DNA of 7,335 bases from an uncultured beta proteobacterium (lineage in GTDB: Bacteria; Pseudomonadota; Gammaproteobacteria; Burkholderiales; Burkholderiaceae_C): positions 1 through 7,335 of the forward strand of contig CAJASG010000241.1 in assembly GCA_903944555.1 (NCBI GenBank). Direction: 5' to 3'. Numbering within the stretch: the first letter of the stretch is position 1; each line of letters starts with the position of its first letter. Of the stretch, positions 1-6,161 are shown one piece after another. Made by a program: the position numbers and the translations under genes. The notes beneath the pieces were generated by a model. The model was not told the origin of the DNA, ran no database searches, and saw only the letters and a program-made list of their open reading frames with translations.

Positions 1-648
1 CTGCACCCCGGCCAGCGGCGGGTCAAACTGCACCTGCGCAAGGTTGGCGGTGCGGTCGGGGGTGAAGGTCATCGCCACCGCCTTGTAGTTGAGCAACAGT
101 GCGTCGGGCGCGGCGTTGTAGGGGCGCAGGGGTTCGCCGTCGAAACTGGCGGGGTCACTTGGCTGCACCGCAAACGCGCCGCTGTCCAGCACGATGTCGC
201 CCGCAATGGATTGGATGCCAAGCCCCTGCACCCGGCGCAGCAGCAGCCACAGGCGCTCCAGCACCAGCTTGGGGTCGCCCTGGCCCTGGATGTACAGGTT
301 GCCGTACAGGGTGCCCTCGCGCACCGCGCCCTCCAGGAAAACCGGCGTGCGCCAGGTGTAGGCGGGGCCCAGTAGGTCCAGCGCGGCAAAGGTGGTGACC
401 AGCTTCATGACCGAGGCCGGGTTCATGGGCACGTTGCTGCGGTGGTTCAGGCGTGGGGCGTTGTTGGCGCTGCCGCCTTTGGCGGTTGGATCGGCGTCGA
501 TCACCAGTACCGATACGGCGTCACGGGGCACCTTGGCGCGGGCCAAGGCCGCATCCACGTCCGGCGGGAGTTTTTGGGCCTGCGCTGCGGCCATCAGGCC
601 GCACAGTACGGAGAACAGTAGGGCGATCGGTAAAACACGAAAAGGCAT
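1..648 (-). CDS. dacB: D-alanyl-D-alanine carboxypeptidase/endopeptidase PBP4, N-terminal part (cut by window edge)
   Basis: This is the first 216 codons of a penicillin-binding protein 4 homologue (peptidase S13 family), read without interruption from ATG at 648 down to base 1. The family trims or cleaves peptide cross-links of peptidoglycan in the periplasm. Residues 1-24 form a signal peptide (charged start MPFR, hydrophobic core, AAAQA cleavage site). The catalytic SxxK motif is visible as SVMK at residues 79-82, inside NPASVMKLVTT, followed by the family-typical stretches LYGNLYIQGQGDP and SIAGDIVLDSGAF. Family members are usually about 450-500 residues, so the SxN and KTG motifs lie outside the window. 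The gene is divergent from the transporter at 704. There is no Shine-Dalgarno sequence before the ATG; a GATAAT box lies 6 nt upstream, suggesting a leaderless mRNA. Family assignment is firm; the exact symbol is by homology. Confidence 0.93.
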   Translation of the reverse strand, partial: MPFRVLPIALLFSVLCGLMAAAQAQKLPPDVDAALARAKVPRDAVSVLVIDADPTAKGGSANNAPRLNHRSNVPMNPASVMKLVTTFAALDLLGPAYTWRTPVFLEGAVREGTLYGNLYIQGQGDPKLVLERLWLLLRRVQGLGIQSIAGDIVLDSGAFAVQPSDPASFDGEPLRPYNAAPDALLLNYKAVAMTFTPDRTANLAQVQFDPPLAGVQ

Positions 649-654
649 GGCCCG

Positions 655-660
655 ATTATC
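655..660 (-). promoter_or_regulatory. Putative -10 box of dacB, leaderless arrangement
   Basis: On the minus strand the sequence reads GATAAT, 6 nt (CGGGCC), then the dacB ATG. GATAAT matches the sigma-70 -10 consensus TATAAT at five of six positions. With normal spacing, transcription would start at or within a base of the A of the ATG, which fits the absence of any ribosome binding site. No good -35 hexamer is evident. It is the mirror image of the box on the other side of the gap. Confidence 0.5.
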
Positions 661-691
661 CCGCCACCCCGGTGCGCTGCGCCTCAAGCCC

Positions 692-697
692 GATAAT
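692..697 (+). promoter_or_regulatory. Putative -10 box of the EamA transporter gene, leaderless arrangement
   Basis: On the plus strand GATAAT is followed by 6 nt (CACCCC) and then ATG at 704, the same geometry as the dacB box on the opposite strand. The region upstream of this ATG contains no purine-rich Shine-Dalgarno sequence. I see no convincing -35 element 16-18 bp upstream (the sequence there is GC-rich). The spacing implies a transcript starting at the start codon. Confidence 0.5.
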
Positions 698-703
698 CAC
701 CCC

Positions 704-1759
704 ATGTCCCAGTCCCGTCCCACCACCGCCCCGCGTTTGTCGCCCAAAACCGTAGGTTTGCTGGCAGCAGTGGTCACGGTGACGATCTGGACCGCTTTCA
801 TCGTCATTGCCCGCGCCTCGGCCGACCCGGCACGCGGTGGGGTGCTCAACCCGTTTGACATCGTGTACGCCCGCATCTTGGGTGCCAGCCTGATTTTGCT
901 GCCCTGGGGCTGGTTTCTGAGCCAGCGCGATCGCCTGCGACGCGCGGACGGCATGCCCGGCTTTGGCAATGCGGGCAGTTCCCTGCTGGGCCTGTCGCCC
1001 CTGCCCTTGCGCACCACGCTGCAAGTGGGGGTGTTCGGCGGCCTGCTGTACGCCATGCTGGCCTATAACGGTTTTGTGTTTGCCCCGGCGGCCCACGCCT
1101 CGGTGCTGATGCCCGGCAGCCTGCCGCTGTGGACTGCCTTGCTGGCCATCGTGGTGCTGGGTGAGCGCATCAGCGCCACCCGGGCGCTGGGGCTGGTGTT
1201 GATTGTCGGTGGCGACCTGTTGGTGGGTGGCGCCAGCCTGCTGCATGCGCTGGACGGCAGTGGCATCTGGCGGGGCGACGTGTTGTTCATTGCTTCGTCC
1301 ATGGTCTGGTCCACCTACAGCGTGCTGGTGCGCCGCCTGGCACTGGACGCAGTGCGGGCCACCATTGCCATCACTGCGTTGGCCTTTGTGGTCTATGTGC
1401 CGGTCTACAGCCTGTTGCTGCTATTGCACTGGGTGCCGGGCAAAGTTTGGGTGGCGCCGCTGGGGGATGTGGCGTTCCAGATGTTTTTTCAGGGCGTGGG
1501 TTCGGTGGTGATCTCCGGTATTGCCTTTACCAAAATGATCCAGCACTTCGGGCCGGTGCGCTCCACCATGATCACCGCCCTGGTGCCTGGCTTGTCGGCC
1601 ATAGCGGCCGCTCTGGTGCTGGGCGAGTCCTTGAGCTGGAATGTTCTGGCCGGGCTGACGCTGGTCACCGCCGGCATTGTGTTTGGCGTGCGCAAGGCGA
1701 TGCCGGTCGCTCCTAAAACAGGAGCTGCTTGCGCAGTATCCACGGGGCCTAGAGCCTGA
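704..1759 (+). CDS. EamA/DMT-superfamily inner-membrane transporter
   Basis: The 351-residue protein has two tandem EamA repeats, roughly residues 17-175 and 190-330, giving about ten hydrophobic helices. Each repeat ends in the family signature at the last helix pair: VLGERISATRALG (151-163) and VLGESLSWNVLAG (305-317). Members export metabolites or amino acids, but the substrate cannot be told from sequence. The reading frame is open back to 392, which would run through the dacB signal peptide and catalytic motif on the other strand. ATG 704 is chosen because the protein then begins just before the first helix, does not overlap dacB, and follows a GATAAT box by 6 nt. The last 16 residues (APKTG... 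to the end) are encoded by a short repeat and look like an added tail rather than part of the fold. tsaB starts 15 bp after the stop. Confidence 0.9.
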   Translation: MSQSRPTTAPRLSPKTVGLLAAVVTVTIWTAFIVIARASADPARGGVLNPFDIVYARILGASLILLPWGWFLSQRDRLRRADGMPGFGNAGSSLLGLSPLPLRTTLQVGVFGGLLYAMLAYNGFVFAPAAHASVLMPGSLPLWTALLAIVVLGERISATRALGLVLIVGGDLLVGGASLLHALDGSGIWRGDVLFIASSMVWSTYSVLVRRLALDAVRATIAITALAFVVYVPVYSLLLLLHWVPGKVWVAPLGDVAFQMFFQGVGSVVISGIAFTKMIQHFGPVRSTMITALVPGLSAIAAALVLGESLSWNVLAGLTLVTAGIVFGVRKAMPVAPKTGAACAVSTGPRA

Positions 1760-1774
1760 TTTGGCTATAAATTT
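1709..1774. repeat. Short interspersed repeat with terminal hairpin, resembling a Comamonadaceae intergenic repeat
   Basis: The stretch starts with a perfect inverted repeat, GCTCCT-AAAAC-AGGAGC (1709-1725), continues TGCTTGCGCAG and then CCTAGAGCCTGATTTGGC, and ends TATAAATTT directly against the tsaB ATG. I recall very similar sequences (GCTCC...GGAGCTGCTTGCGC... and ...TTGGCTATAAAT) between many genes in Comamonadaceae genomes. That is from memory and no search was done; only one copy is present here. It overlaps the last 16 codons and stop of the transporter. The hairpin lacks a following T-run, so it is not a typical intrinsic terminator. Element boundaries are approximate. Confidence 0.55.
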
Positions 1775-2533
1775 ATGAACCTTTTGGCATTTGACACCAG
1801 TACCGATGTGATGAGCATTGCCGTGGCCCGCACGGTGGACGGGAGCGTGCAGCAGTGGCAGCACGAGGGCGCAGGGGGCGCACAGGCGTCCACCGGGCTG
1901 ATCGCCGCTATTCTGGAGCTGATGCAGCAGGCCGATCTGAAGTTTGACGCGCTGGACGCCATTTGCTTTGGCAGCGGGCCGGGCTCGTTTACCGGCTTGC
2001 GTACGGCGTGCTCGGTGGCGCAGGGCCTGGCCTTTGGTGCGAACGTGCCGGTGTTGCCCGTGGCGTCATTGCTGGCGGTGGCCGAAGAGGCGCGGTGTGC
2101 GGCATTGGCGGATGAGCCGCGTGGAGAAATCACCGTGCTGCTGGACGCCCGCATGGATGAGATGTACACCGCCAGTTATGCCTTCGAGGGCGGCCGGTGG
2201 ACTGAGGTGCAAGGCAGCCATTTGGTGCGGCCGGAAGAGTTGCAGGTGACCCCGGCTGCCACGGCCTTGGCCGGCAATGTGTTCACGGTCTACGGCGAAC
2301 GCTTGCCAGGGTTGGCGGCTGTCGGCGGTGTGCCACGCATTACCGCCCTGCCCAGCGCCTCCGCCCTGTTGCGCCTCGCACCCGGTTTGTTGGCGCAGGG
2401 CAGGGCGGTGCCTGCGGCGCAGGCCTTGCCCATCTACATTCGCGACAAAGTCGCCAAAACCACCGAAGAGCGTGCTGCTGAAAAAGCTGCGGCGCAAGCC
2501 TTGCTGTTGGCGCAGGCCGCTGCAGCCGATTGA
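1775..2533 (+). CDS. tsaB: tRNA threonylcarbamoyladenosine biosynthesis protein TsaB
   Basis: TsaB (YeaZ) is the non-catalytic partner of TsaD. With TsaE it supports transfer of the threonylcarbamoyl group to A37 of ANN-decoding tRNAs (t6A) in the cytoplasm. The 252-residue product is close to the usual length (about 230-250). It begins MNLLAFDTSTDVMSIAV, the ASKHA-fold first strand, has the family hallmark GSGPGSFTGLR (residues 67-77), and LDARMDEMY (123-131), as in E. coli YeaZ. The C-terminus has an Ala/Glu-rich helix (KTTEERAAEKAAAQALL...). The start codon sits directly after the TATAAATTT end of the repeat, and I see no Shine-Dalgarno sequence. rimI follows 4 nt after the stop, so the two are surely co-transcribed. 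This pairing is common in proteobacteria. Confidence 0.95.
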   Translation: MNLLAFDTSTDVMSIAVARTVDGSVQQWQHEGAGGAQASTGLIAAILELMQQADLKFDALDAICFGSGPGSFTGLRTACSVAQGLAFGANVPVLPVASLLAVAEEARCAALADEPRGEITVLLDARMDEMYTASYAFEGGRWTEVQGSHLVRPEELQVTPAATALAGNVFTVYGERLPGLAAVGGVPRITALPSASALLRLAPGLLAQGRAVPAAQALPIYIRDKVAKTTEERAAEKAAAQALLLAQAAAAD

Positions 2534-2537
2534 TCCC

Positions 2538-3005
2538 ATGAGCGCCTTGCCCCAACCCATTGAAGTGCAGTTTGAGCCGTTGCTAGCCCCGTGGCTGGAT
2601 GCGGTGCTGCAGGTGGAACAGCGCGCCTACGCCCACCCCTGGAACCACACCAATTTTCTGGATGCGCTGCACTCGGGCTACCAGGCCCAGGTGTTAGTGG
2701 CCGGCAGCACGGTGCTGGGCTACTTTGTCGCTATGAAGGGGGTGGACGAAGTGCACCTGCTCAATATCACCGTGGCCCCCGAGCATCAGGGCCAGGGCTG
2801 GGCCAAAGTGATGCTGGACGCCCTGACCCTGTGGGCCCGCGGCCAGGGTGCCGAGTGGCTGTGGCTGGAGGTGCGGGTCGGTAATTTGCGCGCCCTGCAG
2901 GTGTATGAAAGCCATGGCTACCGCCGCATGGGGCAGCGCAAGCAGTACTATCCTGCGGGGCACGGCCAACGCGAAGACGCGGTGGTCATGAGCCTCAAGC
3001 TGTGA
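2538..3005 (+). CDS. rimI: Ribosomal protein S18-alanine N-acetyltransferase (GNAT family)
   Basis: RimI transfers acetyl from acetyl-CoA to the N-terminal alanine of ribosomal protein S18, and to other N-termini in some bacteria. The 155-residue protein matches the usual size (about 150). GNAT motif A is seen as LLNITVAPEHQGQGWAKVML, with the acetyl-CoA pyrophosphate loop Q84-G-Q-G-W-A89. The region LWLEVRVGNLRALQVYESHGY contains the glutamate (E111) and tyrosine (Y123) that correspond to the catalytic pair described for E. coli RimI, and the C-terminal RKQYYP...REDAVVMSL is typical. The reading frame is open upstream to 2277, but that would overlap tsaB by some 250 bp. ATG 2538, four bases after the tsaB stop, gives the normal N-terminus. 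It is the second gene of the tsaB operon; the glycosylase gene follows after 24 bp. Confidence 0.94.
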   Translation: MSALPQPIEVQFEPLLAPWLDAVLQVEQRAYAHPWNHTNFLDALHSGYQAQVLVAGSTVLGYFVAMKGVDEVHLLNITVAPEHQGQGWAKVMLDALTLWARGQGAEWLWLEVRVGNLRALQVYESHGYRRMGQRKQYYPAGHGQREDAVVMSLKL

Positions 3006-3029
3006 ACCCCAACTGAATAGAAGTTTTGA

Positions 3030-3821
3030 ATGGCCCTTGACCTCGACGACCGCCAACGCGCCATGCTGCAAGAGATGGGTGTGCACGTCTGGCTGCCTGG
3101 CACCGAATTTTTGCCCACCCCCACCCGCGTTGCCGGCGCAGAACCCCCCATGCGGCAGACCTTGCCGCCAGCTCCCACATCCCTCCGGACACCACCGGCG
3201 GGCGTGTCCGTGGCGGTTGTCCAACCAGGTACTCTAGGTGCCATGGATTGGCAGGCCCTGGTCACCGCCACCGCCGCTTGTCAAGCCTGCGGCTTGTCTG
3301 CCGGGCGTAAAAATTCAACGCTGCGAGCCCCTACAACCCCCGGTCAGGCTGACTGGATGGTGGTGGGCGACCCGCCTGATGAGGACGAAGACCGCGCGGG
3401 GCTTGCGTTCACCGAGGCGGCCGGTGTGTTGATGGATAACATGCTCAAAGCCGTGGGTGCCAGCCGGACGGGCGCCGGCGCGACCGGTGCCCATTTGACC
3501 AACGTGGTGAAGTGCCGCCCACCCCACAGCCGCATTCCCCAGGCGACCGAGTTGGCTCAATGTGCGGGCTACCTGCAGCGTGAAATCGCACTGGTGCAAC
3601 CCAAAATCATCCTCGCCATGGGGCGCTTTGCCAACCAGTTGCTGCTCAGCGAGCAGCCTGCGCTGGCGTCATTGCCGCTGGGCAAGTTGCGTGGCACCGT
3701 CTACCGCTACCAGGGCATTGCCGTGGTGGTGACCTACCACCCCAAGGTGTTGCTGCGCAACAGTGGTGACAAAGCCAAGGCGTGGGCGGATTTGTGCCTA
3801 GCCATGCAAACCGTCCAGTAG
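3030..3821 (+). CDS. Uracil-DNA glycosylase family 4 (Fe-S) protein with altered motif 1
   Basis: Family 4 enzymes excise uracil from DNA to start base-excision repair and carry a 4Fe-4S cluster. The 263-residue protein has a variable, proline-rich N-terminal third (1-75), then four cysteines placed as in the family: C84 and C87 (CQAC), C162 (NVVKCRPP) and C178 (LAQCAGYL). The C-terminal motif VTYHPKVLLRN (234-244) supplies the conserved histidine H237. Motif 1, usually GE(A/G)PG followed by an acidic pair, here reads GDPPDEDED (113-121). The usual GxPFVGRAG stretch reads GLAFTEAAG. The conserved glutamate is therefore an aspartate and the motif glycine is lost, so activity may differ. It lies 24 bp after rimI, probably in the same operon, and its 3' end overlaps the convergent kinase gene by 24 bp. 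A weak AGAAG lies before the ATG. Confidence 0.85.
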   Translation: MALDLDDRQRAMLQEMGVHVWLPGTEFLPTPTRVAGAEPPMRQTLPPAPTSLRTPPAGVSVAVVQPGTLGAMDWQALVTATAACQACGLSAGRKNSTLRAPTTPGQADWMVVGDPPDEDEDRAGLAFTEAAGVLMDNMLKAVGASRTGAGATGAHLTNVVKCRPPHSRIPQATELAQCAGYLQREIALVQPKIILAMGRFANQLLLSEQPALASLPLGKLRGTVYRYQGIAVVVTYHPKVLLRNSGDKAKAWADLCLAMQTVQ

Positions 3822-5963
3822 CTTGCGGCGTTCAGTTGCTTCCCGGACAAAAGCCAGGAACACGGCCACGTCCAGCGGCTTGTACAGCACCGCAATGTTC
3901 CGCTTTGCCATTGCCACGCTCAAGGCGGGCCCGGTGTCTGCGGTAATGATGAGGCAGGGTAAGTCGGCACCAAATGCCCGCCGTGTGGCGTCAATCACAT
4001 CAATCCCGGTTTCGCCCGCGCCCAGCCGGTAGTCGGAGATCACGATGTCGGGCGCCTGGTCGTCCAGACGCTCTAGCAGGTCTTTGGCATTGGTGGCCGC
4101 CACCACTTCGTACTTGGCATCTTCCAAGGCAAAGACCAGTGACTCCAGCAGCATGGCGTTGTCGTCCACCAGGCCGATCCGGCTGGGCCGCAGGCGCGGC
4201 GGCACCAGCACTTGGCCCACTACATCGCAAGCTCGTCCTGGCGGCAGTGCAATGGCAAACATGGAGCCCCGGCCCACGCGGGACTGCAGGCGGACTTGCA
4301 GGCCCAGCAACCGGGCGGTCTTGGCGACAATCGCCAGGCCCAGGCCGCTGCCTATGGTTCTGGCGTCATCCTTGAGCTGGGTGAACTCTTCAAAGACCAG
4401 CTCGGTTTTGTCGGGCGCAATGCCGACGCCGGTATCCCATACCTCTACCCATTGTTGGCCCGCGCGTACGCGGCAGGCGAGCAACACGCCACCGCTTGAC
4501 GTGTGGCGCACTGCGTTGGAGACCAGATTGCCCAGAATCCGCTGCACCAGTTTGAAGTCGGTATGGGCAAATGCCGCAGACCTGCGGCTGCGCATGCGCA
4601 AGCCCTTCATCAACGCTTCCACCGAGTGCACAGAGACGACCGACGCCAACAGCGCGTCGACCGCAAAGTCGGTCGGTGTGGGACTGACCACCCCTGCATC
4701 CAGCTTGCTCATGTCCATCAAATCGGTGAGCAGCCCGGTCATGCCGTCCACGCAGTCCTGCATGTTCTGGGTTAGCCGGTTGGTGGACTGCGGCGCACTC
4801 TGCTTGAGCACGCTGACCAGGAGCGACAGTGCGGACAAGGGTTGCCCCAAATCGTGGCTCACCGCCGTCAAAAAGGTGGACTTGGCCCGATTGGCCCGCT
4901 CCGCATCCGACTTGGCGGCAATCAGCTCGGCCTCATACTGCTTGCGCACACTCAGGTCAATGTCCATGCAAAACAGCTCGGCCGGGCGGCCGGTGGGATG
5001 CACTAGCGCATGGCTGGAAAAAACCGGCACCGCTGCCCCGCTTTTGGATGTGAGAACGAGCTCGCTGGCGGGAATCGCCACACCGGTGGCCGCCATCTGC
5101 AGCATGGCCTGCGTGACCCCGTCCCGCATCTCTTCGGGAATGATCAGGTCCAGCAGGTTGCTGCCCATGGCCTCGGCTGAGCTATAGCCGTACAAGCGCT
5201 GCGCTGCGGTGTTCCAGTAGGTGACCGTGCCATCCAGTGCGTAGCCTTGCACCGCAACGCCCTCAATGTTCTCCATCAACCCGCGGAAACGGTTTTCACT
5301 TTCATCACGCGCGCGCACCAGCTCTTGCATATGGAGGAGGGCGGCTTCCAGATCCTGCGTGCGCTGGGCCAGTTCGCGGCCCACCCTGCGGAGTTCTGCC
5401 AGGCGATTTTGGTTGACACGAACTGCGGCAACCACCAACAGGGCCGCGACGATGAACACGATTCCGGCAACCCCCGCACCCAGCAGCGGTGGCACCGAGG
5501 GCAGCATCGTCAAGACCCCGGTCAACTGGCCAATTGCCAGACCAAACATTCCCACCACGGTGGCACTTGCCATTACCCATGCTGCTCGGGTGCTCAGTAA
5601 CCACCCTGTGGTGATGATGCTCACCGAATAACTGGCGATCATGGGGGACCGCACCCCGTCGGTAACGGTGATCACCATGCTCACCACCGTCCAAATTCCG
5701 ATCGTCAGCACGGAGGCGGCTGCGCGAGTCCTGCCGTAAACCAACAAACCCCAGACCGCTATTGCCACCAAAATGATCAACGTCGGGCCTAACGAGCGGA
5801 TAGGTTGATCAGGAATAACGATGCGCTGAAGCAGCAAGGAAACAAGGCCGCCGGCCAGCAATAGTCCGACTGAAACTCGCAGGAAGTGCACCTTTGCATC
5901 GTTTGCGATGCGGTCGTCTTCAGTGTCCCCGAGCGCTAGGGGTTGGACATTGGCGTGTGTCAT
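3798..5963 (-). CDS. Membrane-bound hybrid sensor histidine kinase with PAS and C-terminal receiver domain
   Basis: The 721-residue protein senses an unknown signal and autophosphorylates at the inner membrane. Six hydrophobic segments lie at about 29-50, 58-76, 81-100, 106-124, 127-150 and 158-181, followed by a coiled-coil linker (185-222). A PAS domain spans about 224-340 (TVTYWNTAAQRLYGYSSAEAMG). HisKA has the H-box SHDLGQPLSAL with H370. The ATPase domain shows N-box NLVSNAVRH (N483), G1 DTGVGI (510-515), F-box FEEF and G2 GSGLGLAI (538-545). The receiver has the acidic pair D600/D601, phospho-acceptor D644 (VISDYRLG), T674 and K695. All catalytic residues are present. The frame is open to an ATG at 6074, but ATG 5963 is preceded by GGGGAGG at 6-nt spacing and is chosen. 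No DNA-binding response regulator is adjacent, so the phosphate target is unknown. The SHDLxQPL H-box resembles NahK-type hybrid kinases. Confidence 0.93.
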   Translation of the reverse strand: MTHANVQPLALGDTEDDRIANDAKVHFLRVSVGLLLAGGLVSLLLQRIVIPDQPIRSLGPTLIILVAIAVWGLLVYGRTRAAASVLTIGIWTVVSMVITVTDGVRSPMIASYSVSIITTGWLLSTRAAWVMASATVVGMFGLAIGQLTGVLTMLPSVPPLLGAGVAGIVFIVAALLVVAAVRVNQNRLAELRRVGRELAQRTQDLEAALLHMQELVRARDESENRFRGLMENIEGVAVQGYALDGTVTYWNTAAQRLYGYSSAEAMGSNLLDLIIPEEMRDGVTQAMLQMAATGVAIPASELVLTSKSGAAVPVFSSHALVHPTGRPAELFCMDIDLSVRKQYEAELIAAKSDAERANRAKSTFLTAVSHDLGQPLSALSLLVSVLKQSAPQSTNRLTQNMQDCVDGMTGLLTDLMDMSKLDAGVVSPTPTDFAVDALLASVVSVHSVEALMKGLRMRSRRSAAFAHTDFKLVQRILGNLVSNAVRHTSSGGVLLACRVRAGQQWVEVWDTGVGIAPDKTELVFEEFTQLKDDARTIGSGLGLAIVAKTARLLGLQVRLQSRVGRGSMFAIALPPGRACDVVGQVLVPPRLRPSRIGLVDDNAMLLESLVFALEDAKYEVVAATNAKDLLERLDDQAPDIVISDYRLGAGETGIDVIDATRRAFGADLPCLIITADTGPALSVAMAKRNIAVLYKPLDVAVFLAFVREATERRKLLDGLHG

Positions 5964-5969
5964 TTCGAT

Positions 5970-5976
5970 CCTCCCC
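5970..5976 (-). promoter_or_regulatory. Strong ribosome binding site fixing the kinase start
   Basis: On the minus strand the sequence reads GGGGAGG, ATCGAA, ATG: a near-perfect anti-Shine-Dalgarno match with 6-nt spacing. It selects ATG 5963 (MTHANVQ) over the in-frame ATG at 6074, which has nothing comparable upstream. Its strength contrasts with the missing Shine-Dalgarno sequences of dacB, the transporter, tsaB and the reductase. Confidence 0.8.
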
Positions 5977-6027
5977 GCCCGCAACGAGTCGACTTTTTCA
6001 GCATCAACTTCTAGTCTGGGCAATTTG

Positions 6028-6039
6028 TTGTTCGAACAA
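6028..6039. promoter_or_regulatory. Perfect 12-bp palindrome, possible operator
   Basis: TTGTTCGAACAA is a perfect dyad centred about 70 bp upstream of the kinase start codon and about 128 bp upstream of the thioredoxin-like gene. The symmetry does not extend further outwards. The size and position fit a dimeric regulator site, but I cannot name the regulator. A chance palindrome of this length is uncommon in so short a region. Confidence 0.4.
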
Positions 6040-6057
6040 TCGCAAAGCGCCACTTTA

Positions 6058-6075
6058 AACCAAGCTCTAACCAAG
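6058..6075. repeat. Direct repeat AACCAAG with 11-bp period
   Basis: AACCAAG occurs at 6058-6064 and 6069-6075, separated by CTCT, so the two copies lie on the same face of the DNA helix. Tandem half-sites with 10-11 bp spacing are typical for OmpR-type response regulators, but this heptamer matches no box I know. It lies about 27 bp upstream of the weak TAAGAT -10 candidate of the thioredoxin-like gene. Confidence 0.35.
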
Positions 6076-6161
6076 TGGGTTCTGTTTGTGGTCTGGTGGG
6101 GTAAGATTTTGTGTCGCGCAACGACTAACTGGCTCTTTCACCATTCACCCAAGGCGGCCCG

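Larger units (their letters stand above)
5964..6161. promoter_or_regulatory. Divergent control region between the kinase and thioredoxin-like genes
   Basis: This 198-bp stretch must hold the promoters of both divergent genes. It is less GC-rich than its surroundings. It contains the kinase ribosome binding site, a 12-bp palindrome (6028-6039), and a phased direct repeat (6058-6075). A weak -10-like TAAGAT lies at 6102-6107 on the plus strand, with no good -35. I could not place a convincing kinase promoter. No small gene is supported here. Confidence 0.5.

Noticed and set aside
656..1246. 196-codon minus-strand reading frame
   Set aside because: It lies entirely antisense to the EamA transporter, is rich in Gln/Gly/His as expected from a GC-rich shadow frame, and has no recognisable domain.
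1709..1725. Hairpin GCTCCT-AAAAC-AGGAGC as an intrinsic terminator
   Set aside because: It has no T-run after the stem and lies inside the transporter coding sequence; it fits better as part of a repeat.
1421..1864. 147-codon minus-strand reading frame spanning the transporter end and tsaB start
   Set aside because: It overlaps two well-supported genes on the opposite strand and has a low-complexity, His/Gln-rich composition typical of shadow frames.
4045..5187. 380-codon plus-strand reading frame
   Set aside because: It is antisense to the PAS, HisKA and ATPase domains of the kinase, whose motifs are complete on the minus strand. The Ser/Arg/Thr-rich product looks like nothing known.
5964..6074. 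N-terminal extension of the kinase to ATG 6074
   Set aside because: The extra 37 residues are not membrane or signal sequence, would cover the palindrome region, and lack a ribosome binding site, whereas ATG 5963 has a strong one.
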